The translations under genes and the position numbers were made by a program. The notes under the pieces were generated by a model. It searched no databases. It was given only the letters and a program-made list of their open reading frames with translations, and was not told the DNA's origin. 64,000 bases of DNA from Nibrella viscosa (GTDB taxonomy: Bacteria > Bacteroidota > Bacteroidia > Cytophagales > Spirosomataceae), in contig NZ_BAABHB010000002.1 of the NCBI RefSeq assembly GCF_039541875.1, positions 186,001 to 250,000 on the forward strand. The letters are read 5' to 3'. Below are positions 28,501-36,509 of the stretch, piece by piece (the stretch's first letter is position 1; each line of letters opens with the position of its first letter).

Positions 28501-29012
28501 ACCTCTCGTACCAGATGTACCCGAAGGTGTACGAGGAATACTACCGGGCGGTGGAGCAGTACGGCGATGTGAGCATCATACCCACACCCGCCTTCTTCTA
28601 CGGTCTGAAAGAGAACGAAGAGATCCTGATCGGCATTGACGAAGGAAAGAATATTCTGGTCCGCCTGCTGTTCATGTCCGAAGCCGACGACCAGGGTATG
28701 CGCACCATCACCTTTGAGCTGAACGGTCAGAGCCGGCAGGTGCGGGTGCGCGATAAATCGCAGAAGGTGGAGCGGCCACATAACCAGAAAGTGGGCAAAG
28801 ACGGCGACGTTGGCGCTCCGCTACAGGGCCGCCTGACCCGCATTCTGGTAAAACCCGGCGATACCGTCAAGAAGAACCAGCCCTTGTTTGTGATTGAAGC
28901 CATGAAGATGGAGAGCATCGTGGCCGCGCCAAAAGCAGGTGATGTTAAACAAATCGTGCTGAAAGAAGGCACCGTTGTTGAGCAGGACGACTGGGTTGTG
29001 GAGCTGGGTTGA
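25566..29012 (+). CDS. pyc: Pyruvate carboxylase
   Basis: Biotin enzyme making oxaloacetate from pyruvate, bicarbonate and ATP; anaplerotic and gluconeogenic. The 1148 residues from the ATG at 25566 cover the full single-chain form: biotin carboxylase (about 1-470; VANRGEIAIRIMRAA, glycine-rich KAAAGGGGRGMR, EVNPRIQVEH), carboxyltransferase (about 530-830; DTTFRDAHQSLLATR, metal-site HLHTHDTPG), the pyruvate carboxylase C-terminal domain, and a biotinyl domain with the biotin lysine in EAMKMES at about residue 1114. Length is typical. It is followed by a strong terminator. Confidence 0.97.
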   Translation: MKEYIRPINRLLVANRGEIAIRIMRAATELGITTVAVYTYEDRYSLHRYKADEAYQIGRDDEPLKPYLDVEGIISLAKYKQVDAIHPGYGFMSENVVLARRCREEGIIFVGPSPEAMEALGDKVRAKNLATKAEVPLIPDSRADLTDFNFAQAEAERIGFPIMVKAAAGGGGRGMRVVRKPEDFEKAFNEARNEAKNAFGDDTIFLEKFVVDPKHIEIQLLGDTHGNLIHLYERDCSVQRRFQKVVEVAPSFALKQETKEKLYEYALKIGKAVSYSNAGTVEFLVDKEENIYFIEVNPRIQVEHTITEEVTGIDIVRSQLLIAMGYKLSDNGIYIHSQDDVPLNGYAIQCRVTTEDPSNGFKPDFGTIIAYRNAAGFGIRLDEGSSYPGVKISPYFDSMIVKVSARGRTLKGATQRLLRALVEFRIRGVKTNIPFLINVISHPIFQRGEARVSFIESHPELFNLRKPKDRSTRALNYLAEVIVNGNPEVKKKEARVFRTPVVPIFDIYGQHPPGNRDRLTELGREKFVEWVKEQKCVLYTDTTFRDAHQSLLATRVRTQDMMKVAEGFAKNHPELFSMEVWGGATFDVAMRFLYESPWARLQALREAMPNMLLQMLFRGSNAVGYSAYPDNLIEKFVEKSWETGIDVFRIFDSLNWIEAMKVSIRAVRERTNALAEATICYTGDMLSPHQHKYTLQYYLDLARQLEDEGAHLLAIKDMAGLLKPQAAEVLVGELKKAVNIPVHLHTHDTPGIQASSYMKAIDAGVDIIDCALGAMSGLTSQPNFNSVVAMMQGHERECPMNLTSLNAYSNYWEDVREWYYPFESGMKAGSAEVYENEIPGGQYSNLRPQAIALGLGDKFETLKKNYVVVNQMFGDIIKVTPSSKVVGDMALFMTSNNLTADDVLTKGESLSFPESVKGFFKGELGQPYGGFPERLQEVVLKGEKPITGRPNEHLKPIDFDADFKKFQEKFPQSDGFLDYLSYQMYPKVYEEYYRAVEQYGDVSIIPTPAFFYGLKENEEILIGIDEGKNILVRLLFMSEADDQGMRTITFELNGQSRQVRVRDKSQKVERPHNQKVGKDGDVGAPLQGRLTRILVKPGDTVKKNQPLFVIEAMKMESIVAAPKAGDVKQIVLKEGTVVEQDDWVVELG

Positions 29013-29070
29013 AGAATACTGACTCAGATGTGAGTACTCTTGCGTAAGTCGTTGAAATATCCGTACTTGA

Positions 29071-29093
29071 GGGGGCATATAGCCCCCTTTTTT
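29071..29093 (+). terminator. pyc terminator abutting the DUF4870 start codon
   Basis: GGGGGC/GCCCCC with a five-base loop and six T residues (29088-29093) is a textbook terminator. The ATG of the next gene follows at 29094 with no spacer. Confidence 0.8.
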
Positions 29094-29492
29094 ATGGAAA
29101 ATCAGCCTTACAACCCTAATCCAAATCCCAATTCGCCCCCGTATACGTCGATGAGCCAGTCGGATGAACGAACCTGGGGCATGCTGGCACACCTGAGTGC
29201 GTTAGCCGGTTTCATTATTCCGTTCGGCAACATCATCGGACCACTGGTGATCTGGCAGATCTACAAAGACAAATCGGAATACGTAACCTTCCACAGCAAG
29301 GAGTCTCTGAACTTTCAGATCACCATGTCCATTGCCTATGTGGTGTCTATTATTCTGGTTTTTTTGTTAATAGGAATCGCACTGCTCATGATACTGGGAG
29401 TAGTGAGCGTTATCCTGTTTGTAATTGCCGCTGTCAAAGCCAACAACGGTGAGTACTATAAATATCCCTTCACGTTCCGGTTTGTGAACTAG
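29094..29492 (+). CDS. DUF4870 (Tic20-like) membrane protein
   Basis: A 132-residue inner-membrane protein of unknown role. A hydrophilic Pro/Asn-rich N-terminus (about 1-20) precedes the family signature DERTWGMLAHLSALAGFIIPFGNIIGPLVIW, then HSKESLNFQITMSIAYVVSIILV and a last hydrophobic stretch, together three or four membrane segments, ending in YPFTFRFVN. The ATG at 29094 immediately follows the pyc terminator T tract; an internal ATG at 29151 (MSQSDERT) still leaves the whole domain. Expression would need transcription through the hairpin or a leaderless start. Confidence 0.85.
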   Translation: MENQPYNPNPNPNSPPYTSMSQSDERTWGMLAHLSALAGFIIPFGNIIGPLVIWQIYKDKSEYVTFHSKESLNFQITMSIAYVVSIILVFLLIGIALLMILGVVSVILFVIAAVKANNGEYYKYPFTFRFVN

Positions 29493-29493
29493 T

Positions 29494-29524
29494 ACGTACC
29501 CCGGAATTACATTCCGGGGTACGT
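29494..29524. terminator. Bidirectional hairpin between convergent genes
   Basis: ACGTACCCCGGAAT (29494-29507) is followed after a three-base loop by its exact reverse complement (29511-29524), a 14-bp perfect stem. It begins right after the DUF4870 stop and ends at the copper chaperone stop, so it can end both transcripts even without a long T tract. Confidence 0.65.
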
Positions 29525-29733
29525 TACACCACCTCCGCTTTATAACCGGCTTCGCTCAGAGCCTTGACCACATCCTGTCCGGAGGCATTCTTTGTCTCAA
29601 CGGTCAGAATACGGTCAGGGCTTTGCAGGTCTACATGCCAGCGTTCCACGCCGGCCAGTTCATTCAGATGCGGGGTGACCGTGGCTACGCAGGCTCCGCA
29701 TTTGATAGTGGTCTTGAACTTTAAGGTTTCCAT
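29524..29733 (-). CDS. Heavy-metal-associated (HMA) domain protein, copper chaperone-like
   Basis: A 69-residue single HMA domain with the metal motif KCGACVATV (Cys-x2-Cys near residue 12-15) and a ferredoxin-like pattern through ETKNASGQDVVKALSEAGYKAEVV. Such proteins carry Cu(I) to P-type ATPases. The usual GMTC is replaced by IKCGAC. It lies 30 bases downstream of copA on the same strand, so it is probably co-transcribed and hands copper to CopA. Confidence 0.85.
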   Translation of the reverse strand: METLKFKTTIKCGACVATVTPHLNELAGVERWHVDLQSPDRILTVETKNASGQDVVKALSEAGYKAEVV

Positions 29734-29763
29734 TTTAGTCTGATGTTTGTAGTTTGATGTTGC

Positions 29764-32070
29764 TTAAACCTTAGCCACTTTGAGCCTCAGGCTATTGGTA
29801 ACGACCGACACAGAACTGAGGGCCATGGCGGCTCCGGCAATCATCGGGTTGAGCAGAAAGCCGAAGGCCGGATACAACACGCCGGCGGCAATGGGTATAC
29901 CGATCAGGTTGTAAATAAACGCCCAGAACAGGTTCTGCCGGATGGTACGCACCGTCTTACGCGAAAGCGCCAGGGCCTTGGGTACTCCATTCAGGTCGGA
30001 GGTGATGAGCGTCATATGGGCCACATCAATAGCTATATCCGATCCTCTGCCCATTGCTATACTTACGTCAGCCTCGGCCAGCGCCGGCGAATCGTTGATG
30101 CCGTCGCCGACCATCGCTACTACCTTACCTTCTGCTTGCAACTGGTTCACCAAAAGCGCTTTTTCGTCCGGCATTACCTCCGCTTTAATGTGTTTGATGC
30201 CCACCTGACGAGCTACGGCGGCTGCCGTTTGCTGGTTATCGCCGGTCAGCATCCAAACGTCTATGCCCTGGCGTTGTAATGATTCAATGGCCGCCCGTGA
30301 TGTTTCTTTAACCCGGTCGGCAATGGCCAGCACGGCCAGTACGGTTTTCGAATTGGCAAAGAACACCACTGTTTTAGCGTCGGCCCGCAGCCGGGCAGCG
30401 GTTTCGGCCAGATGAGCAGGCAGCGTAAGCTGTTGCTCCCGAATAAGTGCCTCATTCCCGACGTAGTAGGTATGGAGGCCAACAGAACCTTTTACACCTC
30501 GACCCGTCAGACTGGTAAAGCCTTTGATACTAGTTGGGGCATCATCGGAGTGGGTCGATTCTCCCTTCAGGGAGCCAGGGGGTATATTGTCTAATCCCTT
30601 TACGACTGCCTCTGCCAGCGGGTGTTCCGATTGAGCTTCCAGCGCCCGCAGAATCTGCCGGTTTTCGGCTGTATCCATTTCCTTATTCAACCACAGTTGA
30701 TCGGTCAGTGTTGGCTTTCCTTCGGTGATGGTGCCGGTTTTGTCCAGAATAATCGTGTTTACTTTGTGTCCCAATTCCAGACTTTCGGCGTCTTTGATCA
30801 GAATGTTTTGTTCGGCTCCCTTACCAATGCCGACCATGATCGCCGTCGGCGTGGCCAAACCAAGCGCACAGGGGCAGGCAATAACCAAAACGGTTACGAG
30901 GGCTAGCAATCCGTGGGTAAAGGCGTTGTCACCTCCGAGGACCAACCAGGCAACCATACTCAGCACCGCGATGCCCACGACCACCGGCACAAAGATACCG
31001 GCAATCTTATCGACCAGTTTCTGCACCGGGGCCTTGCTACCCTGAGCCTCCTGCACCCGGCGGATGATCTGCGCCAGCACGGTCTGACTGCCAACCTGCT
31101 CGGCAGCAAACCGGAAACTGCCTTTCTGGTTGATGGTGCCGGCAAATACGCGGTCGCCGGGCTTTTTCTCTACCGCTACCGGCTCACCACTGATCAGGCT
31201 TTCGTCGACGTACGATTGCCCGTCCAGTACCGTACCATCAACCGCAATCTGCTCACCCGGCCGTACCAGGATAATCATACCGGGCGTAACCTCTGCCAGG
31301 GGCAGCTCCTGCCCCTGGCCGTTGCTGGTAACGCGCACGGTTTTCGGTTGCAGGCCCATCAGCTTTTTCAGCGCGGTGGAGGTATTGGACTTGGCGCGTT
31401 CTTCTAGGTATTTGCCCAGCAGGATAAACGCAATCACCACGGCGGCCGCTTCAAAATACACGTGGGGCTCCAGGCCCCGGCTCAGCCAGAATTTTGGGTA
31501 AACCGTATTAAACGTGCTGAACAGAAAGGCAATGCCTGTCGACAGGGCCACCAGCGTATCCATGTTGGCCTTGCCGTGCCGTGCCTGTTTCCAGGCATTT
31601 ACAAAAAACGACCGGCCAAACACAAACAGCACGGGGGCCGTGAGCGCCAACATCAGGTAATTGGCATACGGCAGGTGCATAAACACCATGCTCAGCAGCA
31701 CCACCGGCACCGACAACCCAGCCGCCCAGAGGGTCCGGCGTTTCAGATTCTGAACATGAGCCTGCTGCGCTTCTGCAGCTTGCCGGCGGCTTTCGGCTTC
31801 GTCGTCGGCTACCACCAGATCGTAGCCGATCTGCTGCACAACCTGCTGCATCACCGGTGGACTGGTCACGCTTGGGTTGTAATCGACCAGAACGGTTTGA
31901 TCGGCGTAGTTGACGGCGGCCTCATAAACTCCCGCCGTCGATTTGAGCATTGACTCTACACTGGCGGCACAGGCGGCACAACTCATGCCCAGCACCGGCA
32001 GCGTCTTTTTTATATGTTGACCCGCTTTAGCCGACTCTGGTCGGCTTTTGGCCACAGACGTTATTTCCAT
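29764..32070 (-). CDS. copA: Copper-translocating P1B-type ATPase
   Basis: Inner-membrane Cu(I) exporter. Taking the ATG at 32070 gives 768 residues: an N-terminal HMA domain with GMSCAAC (about residues 28-34), paired hydrophobic segments, the actuator motif SGEP, the CPC metal-site helix (VIACPCALGLATPTA), the phosphorylation motif DKTGT, HP motif SEHPLAEA, and the hinge GDGINDSPALAEADV. A frame extension to a TTG at 32103 would put the start inside the -7 promoter element, so it is rejected. It forms an operon with the small HMA chaperone. Confidence 0.93.
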   Translation of the reverse strand: MEITSVAKSRPESAKAGQHIKKTLPVLGMSCAACAASVESMLKSTAGVYEAAVNYADQTVLVDYNPSVTSPPVMQQVVQQIGYDLVVADDEAESRRQAAEAQQAHVQNLKRRTLWAAGLSVPVVLLSMVFMHLPYANYLMLALTAPVLFVFGRSFFVNAWKQARHGKANMDTLVALSTGIAFLFSTFNTVYPKFWLSRGLEPHVYFEAAAVVIAFILLGKYLEERAKSNTSTALKKLMGLQPKTVRVTSNGQGQELPLAEVTPGMIILVRPGEQIAVDGTVLDGQSYVDESLISGEPVAVEKKPGDRVFAGTINQKGSFRFAAEQVGSQTVLAQIIRRVQEAQGSKAPVQKLVDKIAGIFVPVVVGIAVLSMVAWLVLGGDNAFTHGLLALVTVLVIACPCALGLATPTAIMVGIGKGAEQNILIKDAESLELGHKVNTIILDKTGTITEGKPTLTDQLWLNKEMDTAENRQILRALEAQSEHPLAEAVVKGLDNIPPGSLKGESTHSDDAPTSIKGFTSLTGRGVKGSVGLHTYYVGNEALIREQQLTLPAHLAETAARLRADAKTVVFFANSKTVLAVLAIADRVKETSRAAIESLQRQGIDVWMLTGDNQQTAAAVARQVGIKHIKAEVMPDEKALLVNQLQAEGKVVAMVGDGINDSPALAEADVSIAMGRGSDIAIDVAHMTLITSDLNGVPKALALSRKTVRTIRQNLFWAFIYNLIGIPIAAGVLYPAFGFLLNPMIAGAAMALSSVSVVTNSLRLKVAKV

Positions 32071-32100
32071 ACACTTTACACTGGTAATAGTAGAACATTG

Positions 32101-32108
32101 CAAAGGTA
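32101..32108 (-). promoter_or_regulatory. -7 promoter element of copA
   Basis: On the minus strand TACCTTTG is an exact TAnnTTTG match, 31 bases upstream of the chosen copA ATG. It implies a leader of about 25 bases and supports the ATG at 32070. A -33 TTG box is not evident, which could mean an activator is needed. Confidence 0.5.
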
Positions 32109-32166
32109 CGTCCGGTTCGGGGCAGGTATGTTACAGAATCTGGGGTAAAGTGTGTAGGATTTGGGG

Positions 32167-32242
32167 TTGGTTGAGTAGTTCATTGGTTAAGTGGTTGAGT
32201 GGTGGGTTAGTTAACCAATGAACCAGTGAACTACTCAACCAA
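32167..32242. repeat. Nested inverted repeat between copA and a lipoprotein gene
   Basis: TTGGTTGAGTAGTTCA (32167-32182) pairs with TGAACTACTCAACCAA (32227-32242), a 16-bp perfect outer arm. TTCATTGGTTAA (32179-32190) also pairs with TTAACCAATGAA (32211-32222). The sequence between is rich in GGTTGAGTGG-like units. It lies just after the stop of the lipoprotein gene at 32245 and may also act as a terminator. Confidence 0.7.
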
Positions 32243-32244
32243 GC

Positions 32245-32835
32245 CTAGAACCAGGGCCTCCGGACTTTGAAGCTTTTTTTCAGACCCTGCACCAGGAGGT
32301 AGGCTCCAATCAGGCCGAAGATGATGGCCATGAGTGTCACTTTCAGAAAGGCAAAGAGCAGAGCTACGGCAATAACAATGACGGAGGCTTTAAGCTGCCA
32401 CGGAATGCGTTGCCACCAGTTCAGCTTCGGGCGGGGCTTGAGTCCCAGGATCTCACGCAGGGTTTTCTTTTCCTGCTGCTGGGTTTTGGGTCTGGGGCGG
32501 GGCTGGGACGGATCTGTTACCCTTTCATTTTGTGCCGATACCATTTGCGTAACGCGCTCGATGTGCTGGCGGGTACGCTGAGCGGGAGAGGAGACCGGAG
32601 CCCGATTCGTTGAGCTGGCTTCGGTGGTTTCTACGTTAATGAGGTCTATTGCCGGCAGATCATCGGGTACAGGCGATGCTGGGCTTTCTTCGTTACGGGC
32701 AGAAGCCGCTCCGGGGACTACAGGCTGGCGGTATGAGACAGGAGGAGTACGTTGAAAACGCGCATAATCGCGATGACAGGAACTCAGCAGCAAAAGAACA
32801 AGGAACAGGAGAACAGTTGAACTAAGTAGTCTCAT
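32245..32835 (-). CDS. Lipoprotein with C-terminal membrane segments, unknown function
   Basis: The 196-residue product starts with a lipoprotein signal (LLLLSSC, Cys about residue 20), followed by about 110 polar, Pro/Ser/Gln-rich residues that are probably disordered. A motif KKTLREILGLKPRPKLNWWQRIPW precedes two hydrophobic segments (about 147-185) and a basic tail. The family is not recognised; the arrangement of a lipobox plus a C-terminal hydrophobic hairpin is unusual for a plain lipoprotein, so the N-terminal signal may instead be a membrane helix. Confidence 0.6.
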   Translation of the reverse strand: MRLLSSTVLLFLVLLLLSSCHRDYARFQRTPPVSYRQPVVPGAASARNEESPASPVPDDLPAIDLINVETTEASSTNRAPVSSPAQRTRQHIERVTQMVSAQNERVTDPSQPRPRPKTQQQEKKTLREILGLKPRPKLNWWQRIPWQLKASVIVIAVALLFAFLKVTLMAIIFGLIGAYLLVQGLKKSFKVRRPWF

Positions 32836-32927
32836 TCGGTTAGCGTAAAATTCGACGGCACAAAAATCCTTTCTAAAACGATACAGACAAGCCCGGTAAT
32901 ATGAAAAATTGAGAAATGTTCAGAAAT

Positions 32928-34136
32928 CTACCGCCGGCGCATGGCCAGTAAACCCGCCGCTGGACCGCCCGCCAGCACCAGAAAGAGCAGCGATGGATGG
33001 ATGACCGCAGCCAGCGCGTTCAGCCACTGAATGCTGATGATGGTAATGGAAAACCCCACACAGGTCACAATGGTCAGGGCTGTTCCGACCGATTCTTTCG
33101 GGGCCGACTGAGCCACTAGGGTCGAGAATTGCGGAGAGTCGGCTACGACCGCCATGCCCCAGATGAACAGCAACGGTAAAAACAGCCAGGGAGGCAGCGT
33201 AAACAAAGCGAAGGATAGCAGGCAGCAAATACCAGAAATGAGCAATGCCCAAAAGGCCGTGCGGGCGCTGCCGATCCGATTAGCCAGGTAACCACCCAGC
33301 ACACAGGCTGGTCCGCCCACGCCGATTATCAGGAATGAGAGCAGGGGCACGTTCAGAGAGACCTCCGGGTGGCGGTCGGTATAGGTATTCAGGAGAAAGG
33401 GAACAAACGCCCAGAAGGCGTAGAGCTCCCACATATGCCCGAAATACCCGAATGCCGCCGACCGAAACGCCCGGCCCTGAAATACCGCAAACGCTGCCCG
33501 CGCATTCAGGCGGCTGCTTTTGCGCCGGAAAGGGCCATCCGGCACCAGCCACAGAATCAGCAAACCGCCCAGTACCGCCAGACCCGAGATCAGCAGAATC
33601 ACCGATTGCCAGGCCAGCGACGCGGTCATACTCCGGAGCAGGTGCGGAAACGCCGTTCCCAGTACCAGGGCACCTACCAGATACCCCAGTGCCAGGCCTA
33701 AGCCTTTTTCGTGGTAATCGGCGGCAATCTTCATCCCAACCGGGTAAATGCCCGCCAGAAAAAAGCCTGTCAGAAAACGAAGCAGGAGCAGAGACGTAAA
33801 GTTACCGCCAATCAGGTAGATGCCCAGGTTGGAAACGGCTCCCGCCAGCGCACACGCGAAAAATACCTGCGAGGGCGAAAATCGGTCGGCAATGGTCAGC
33901 AGTGCAACCGTCAGCGTACCCACAATAAACCCGAACTGCACCGCCGATGTAACCGGCCCCAATACACTATCGGCCAGTTGCCACTCCCGCTGTATGTCGC
34001 GGATCACCGCGTTGCCCGCAAACCAGAGGGAGGTACAGGCAAACTGGGCGAAGACAATGACCGGCAGTACCCAGCGGGAGGGGGGCTGGTTGCTGGTTGA
34101 CGGGCTGGTTAGTTGGCGGGAGGTTGCTGTTTTCAT
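32928..34136 (-). CDS. Major facilitator superfamily (MFS) transporter
   Basis: Inner-membrane transporter of about 402 residues with 12 hydrophobic segments. The ATG at 34136 (MKTATSRQLTS) is preferred over an in-frame start at 34181 that only adds polar residues. The first half contains the MFS loop 2-3 region (TIADRFSPSQVFF) and the second half NRIGSARTAFWALL. A short hydrophilic linker with PDGPFRRKSSRLNAR separates the halves. The substrate is not predictable. It diverges from the CE15 esterase gene across 63 bases, so the two may share control. Confidence 0.85.
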   Translation of the reverse strand: MKTATSRQLTSPSTSNQPPSRWVLPVIVFAQFACTSLWFAGNAVIRDIQREWQLADSVLGPVTSAVQFGFIVGTLTVALLTIADRFSPSQVFFACALAGAVSNLGIYLIGGNFTSLLLLRFLTGFFLAGIYPVGMKIAADYHEKGLGLALGYLVGALVLGTAFPHLLRSMTASLAWQSVILLISGLAVLGGLLILWLVPDGPFRRKSSRLNARAAFAVFQGRAFRSAAFGYFGHMWELYAFWAFVPFLLNTYTDRHPEVSLNVPLLSFLIIGVGGPACVLGGYLANRIGSARTAFWALLISGICCLLSFALFTLPPWLFLPLLFIWGMAVVADSPQFSTLVAQSAPKESVGTALTIVTCVGFSITIISIQWLNALAAVIHPSLLFLVLAGGPAAGLLAMRRR

Positions 34137-34199
34137 GAGAGGGTGTGCGGTAAAATACGTCCATCTGCGTCTTTTATCCAATAGCTATTCCTGCAATCG

Positions 34200-35474
34200 A
34201 TGAAAAACCCCTTACTCCTGACCGCGCTACTCGTTGCCCTGCTTCTGCCAGCTGCGGAAAAGGCCGGTGCTCAGCAAATTCCGGTTAACTACGACGAAGC
34301 AAAGGTTCCCCCGTATACGCTGCCCGACCTGTTAACCACCAAAAGCGGTCGGCAAATCACCTCTCGGAAACAGTGGGAAAGTCACCGGCCGGAGCTGATC
34401 CGCCTATTTTCGGAACACGTATACGGCAAAATGCCCACACAGCCGGTCAGGTTGCGCTACGAAACCACCTCGGTAGACCTGAATGCGCTAAATGGCACCG
34501 CCATCCGGAAGCAGATCTCTGTGTTTTTTGCCGACTATCCGCAACTGCCGCCCATGAACATCCTGCTGTACGTGCCTAAGGGGACTACGCAGCCGGTGCC
34601 GGTATTTGTGAGCATGAATTTTCAGGGCAACCACTCCGTCAGCACCGATCCTGGCATTACGCTTTCTACCCGCTGGTTACCCAATTTAGGAGCGGGCAAG
34701 GTGGTTAACCACCAGGCTACCGAGGCCGCCCGTGGTATGCAGGACCGGCGCTGGCCGGTTCCGATGATTCTGGCGCGGGGCTATGCCCTGGCTACGGTGT
34801 ACTACGGTGATGTGGAACCCGACCATCCGGACGGCTGGAAAACCGGTATCCGGTCGGTGCTCAGCCCACCGGCCGGCCCAGACTCCTGGGGGGCCATTGG
34901 TGCCTGGGCCTGGGGCATGAGCCGGATGCTGGATTACCTGGAAACCGACCCGGCCGTAAACGCCAGGAAAGCGGTGCTGGTGGGGCATTCCCGCATTGGC
35001 AAGGCAACGCTTTGGGCGGGCGCATTGGACTCGCGGTTTGCGGCTGTAGTGTCTAACGACTCCGGAGAAGGGGGAACGGCACTGGCCCGCCGGTGGTACG
35101 GCGAAACCATCGAGCACCTGAACACCCAGTTTCCCTACTGGTTTTGTCCCCAATACAAAGCCTATAATAAAAACCCGAACGCTTTGCCCGTCGACCAGCA
35201 CCAGTTGCTGGCCCTGATTGCACCCCGTCCGCTTTACGTAGCCAGCGCCGTAGAGGACCAGTGGGCCGACCCGAAAGGCGAGTTCCTGGGAGCCAAAGCG
35301 ACCGAACCGGTCTATCAGCTTTACAGCAAAACCGGCTTAGGCATGTCTGAACACCCGGCGGTTAATCAGCCCGTTGGCCAGACGGTGCGGTATCACATGC
35401 GCACCGGCGTTCACGACGTCACCAACTACGACTGGGAGCAGTACCTGAAATTTGCCGACGAACTGGTGAAGTAA
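34200..35474 (+). CDS. CE15-family glucuronoyl methylesterase, secreted
   Basis: An alpha/beta hydrolase that cuts ester bonds between glucuronic acid on xylan and lignin alcohols. The 424-residue product has a signal peptide (cut near AGA-QQ, residue 25). The nucleophile sits in VGHSRIGKATLWAG, the bacterial version of the CE15 GCSRxG motif. The acidic residue is probably within NDSGEGG, and the catalytic His is in GVHDVTNYDW near the C-terminus. The loop MNFQGNHSVSTDP and EPDHPDGWK are also typical. It stands alone, opposite an MFS gene; no xylanase lies nearby. Confidence 0.88.
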   Translation: MKNPLLLTALLVALLLPAAEKAGAQQIPVNYDEAKVPPYTLPDLLTTKSGRQITSRKQWESHRPELIRLFSEHVYGKMPTQPVRLRYETTSVDLNALNGTAIRKQISVFFADYPQLPPMNILLYVPKGTTQPVPVFVSMNFQGNHSVSTDPGITLSTRWLPNLGAGKVVNHQATEAARGMQDRRWPVPMILARGYALATVYYGDVEPDHPDGWKTGIRSVLSPPAGPDSWGAIGAWAWGMSRMLDYLETDPAVNARKAVLVGHSRIGKATLWAGALDSRFAAVVSNDSGEGGTALARRWYGETIEHLNTQFPYWFCPQYKAYNKNPNALPVDQHQLLALIAPRPLYVASAVEDQWADPKGEFLGAKATEPVYQLYSKTGLGMSEHPAVNQPVGQTVRYHMRTGVHDVTNYDWEQYLKFADELVK

Positions 35475-35488
35475 TACAAGCTGGAGTT

Positions 35489-36403
35489 TCAAAAAACCAA
35501 ATTATCAATCAGCCGCACCTGGCCCAACTGGGCTGCCAGACAAATGGCAGTCTGGCCGGGAGCCTGCTGCTCAGCCACGGGGCGGAGCGTATCGGCGTTC
35601 ACTACGTCTACGTATTCCAGCCGGAATTCGGGGCGGTTTACGAACAAATTGGTCACGGCAGCTTTGGCCTGGACGGTGCTGTGCCCTTCGCTCATCAGCT
35701 CACGGGCTAGCGACAGCGCTTTAAATAAGGTGGTTGCCTGCTGCCGCTCATCGGGGGAGAGCAGGCGGTTGCGTGACGACATGGCCAGGCCGTCGGCTTC
35801 GCGCACGGTATCGCAGCGGATCAGGCTGATCGGAAAACTGAGGTCGCGGATAAGCCGGCGCACAACGGCCACCTGCTGGAGGTCTTTCTGACCAAAGTAG
35901 GCAACATCCGGTTGCACCATATGGAACAGCTTGGCCACCACAATGCCTACCCCGTTGAAATGGCCGGGCCGGAAAGCGCCTTCCATGCTTGTTTCGAGTT
36001 CACCAAACTGTAGCCGTAGTGTAGGCTGCTCCAGATACATCTCATCTACCGAGGGGGCAAATACCACATCGCAGCCGGCGGCTTCCAGGAGTCGGCAGTC
36101 GTCGTCCAGGGTGCGCGGGTAGCGGGCCAGATCCTCGGGGTTATTAAACTGGGTGGGATTCACAAAAATACTGCACACAACCAGGTCATGAGAGACCTGG
36201 TTCTTAGCGACCGGGTCATGCGTAAGCTCGGCCGGACCCGATGCGGGGTGGGGTAGCCGGTCACCCTGCCGGGCAGCTTCAATCAGGGATAAATGGCCAT
36301 CGTGCAGGGCGCCCATGGTCGGTACCAGACCGATGCGCCGGCCGGCTTGGCGGGTAGTCTGGAGGTACTGGCGCAGGGCAAAAATGGTATCAAAACGTTC
36401 CAT
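35489..36403 (-). CDS. panC: Pantothenate synthetase with an in-frame insertion
   Basis: Joins pantoate and beta-alanine with ATP in vitamin B5 and CoA synthesis. Landmarks are all present: the ATP-site LVPTMGALHDGHLSLIEAAR, SIFVNPTQFNNPEDLARYPRT, DVVFAPSVDEMY, FRPGHFNGVGIVVAKLF, AYFGQKDLQQ, and MSSRNRLLS. Between EAARQ and HDLVVCSIFVNP, which are normally adjacent, sit about 25 extra residues (GDRLPHPASGPAELTHDPVAKNQVS). They keep the frame but extend the loop after the second helix of the Rossmann domain. The ATG at 36403 (MERFDTIF) is favoured over 36430 because nine extra residues look unrelated to the family. Confidence 0.93.
   Translation of the reverse strand: MERFDTIFALRQYLQTTRQAGRRIGLVPTMGALHDGHLSLIEAARQGDRLPHPASGPAELTHDPVAKNQVSHDLVVCSIFVNPTQFNNPEDLARYPRTLDDDCRLLEAAGCDVVFAPSVDEMYLEQPTLRLQFGELETSMEGAFRPGHFNGVGIVVAKLFHMVQPDVAYFGQKDLQQVAVVRRLIRDLSFPISLIRCDTVREADGLAMSSRNRLLSPDERQQATTLFKALSLARELMSEGHSTVQAKAAVTNLFVNRPEFRLEYVDVVNADTLRPVAEQQAPGQTAICLAAQLGQVRLIDNLVF
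36179..36202. repeat. Palindrome at the edge of the panC insertion
   Basis: AACCAGGTC (36179-36187) and GACCTGGTT (36194-36202) form a perfect 9-bp inverted repeat with a six-base loop inside panC, at one end of the extra coding segment (36191-36265). A near-direct repeat, CATGACCCGGTCGC and CATGACCTGGTTGT on the minus strand, overlaps it. Confidence 0.75.
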
Positions 36404-36509
36404 TGGTGGTAAGTGGGTATCCGGCTGCAATACTACGGCAATATTGGCGCATCCGCAGTCGCTGGTCGGCGATTTACCCCCTAAACCGCGATTTTTTGGA
36501 CATTTTCTA

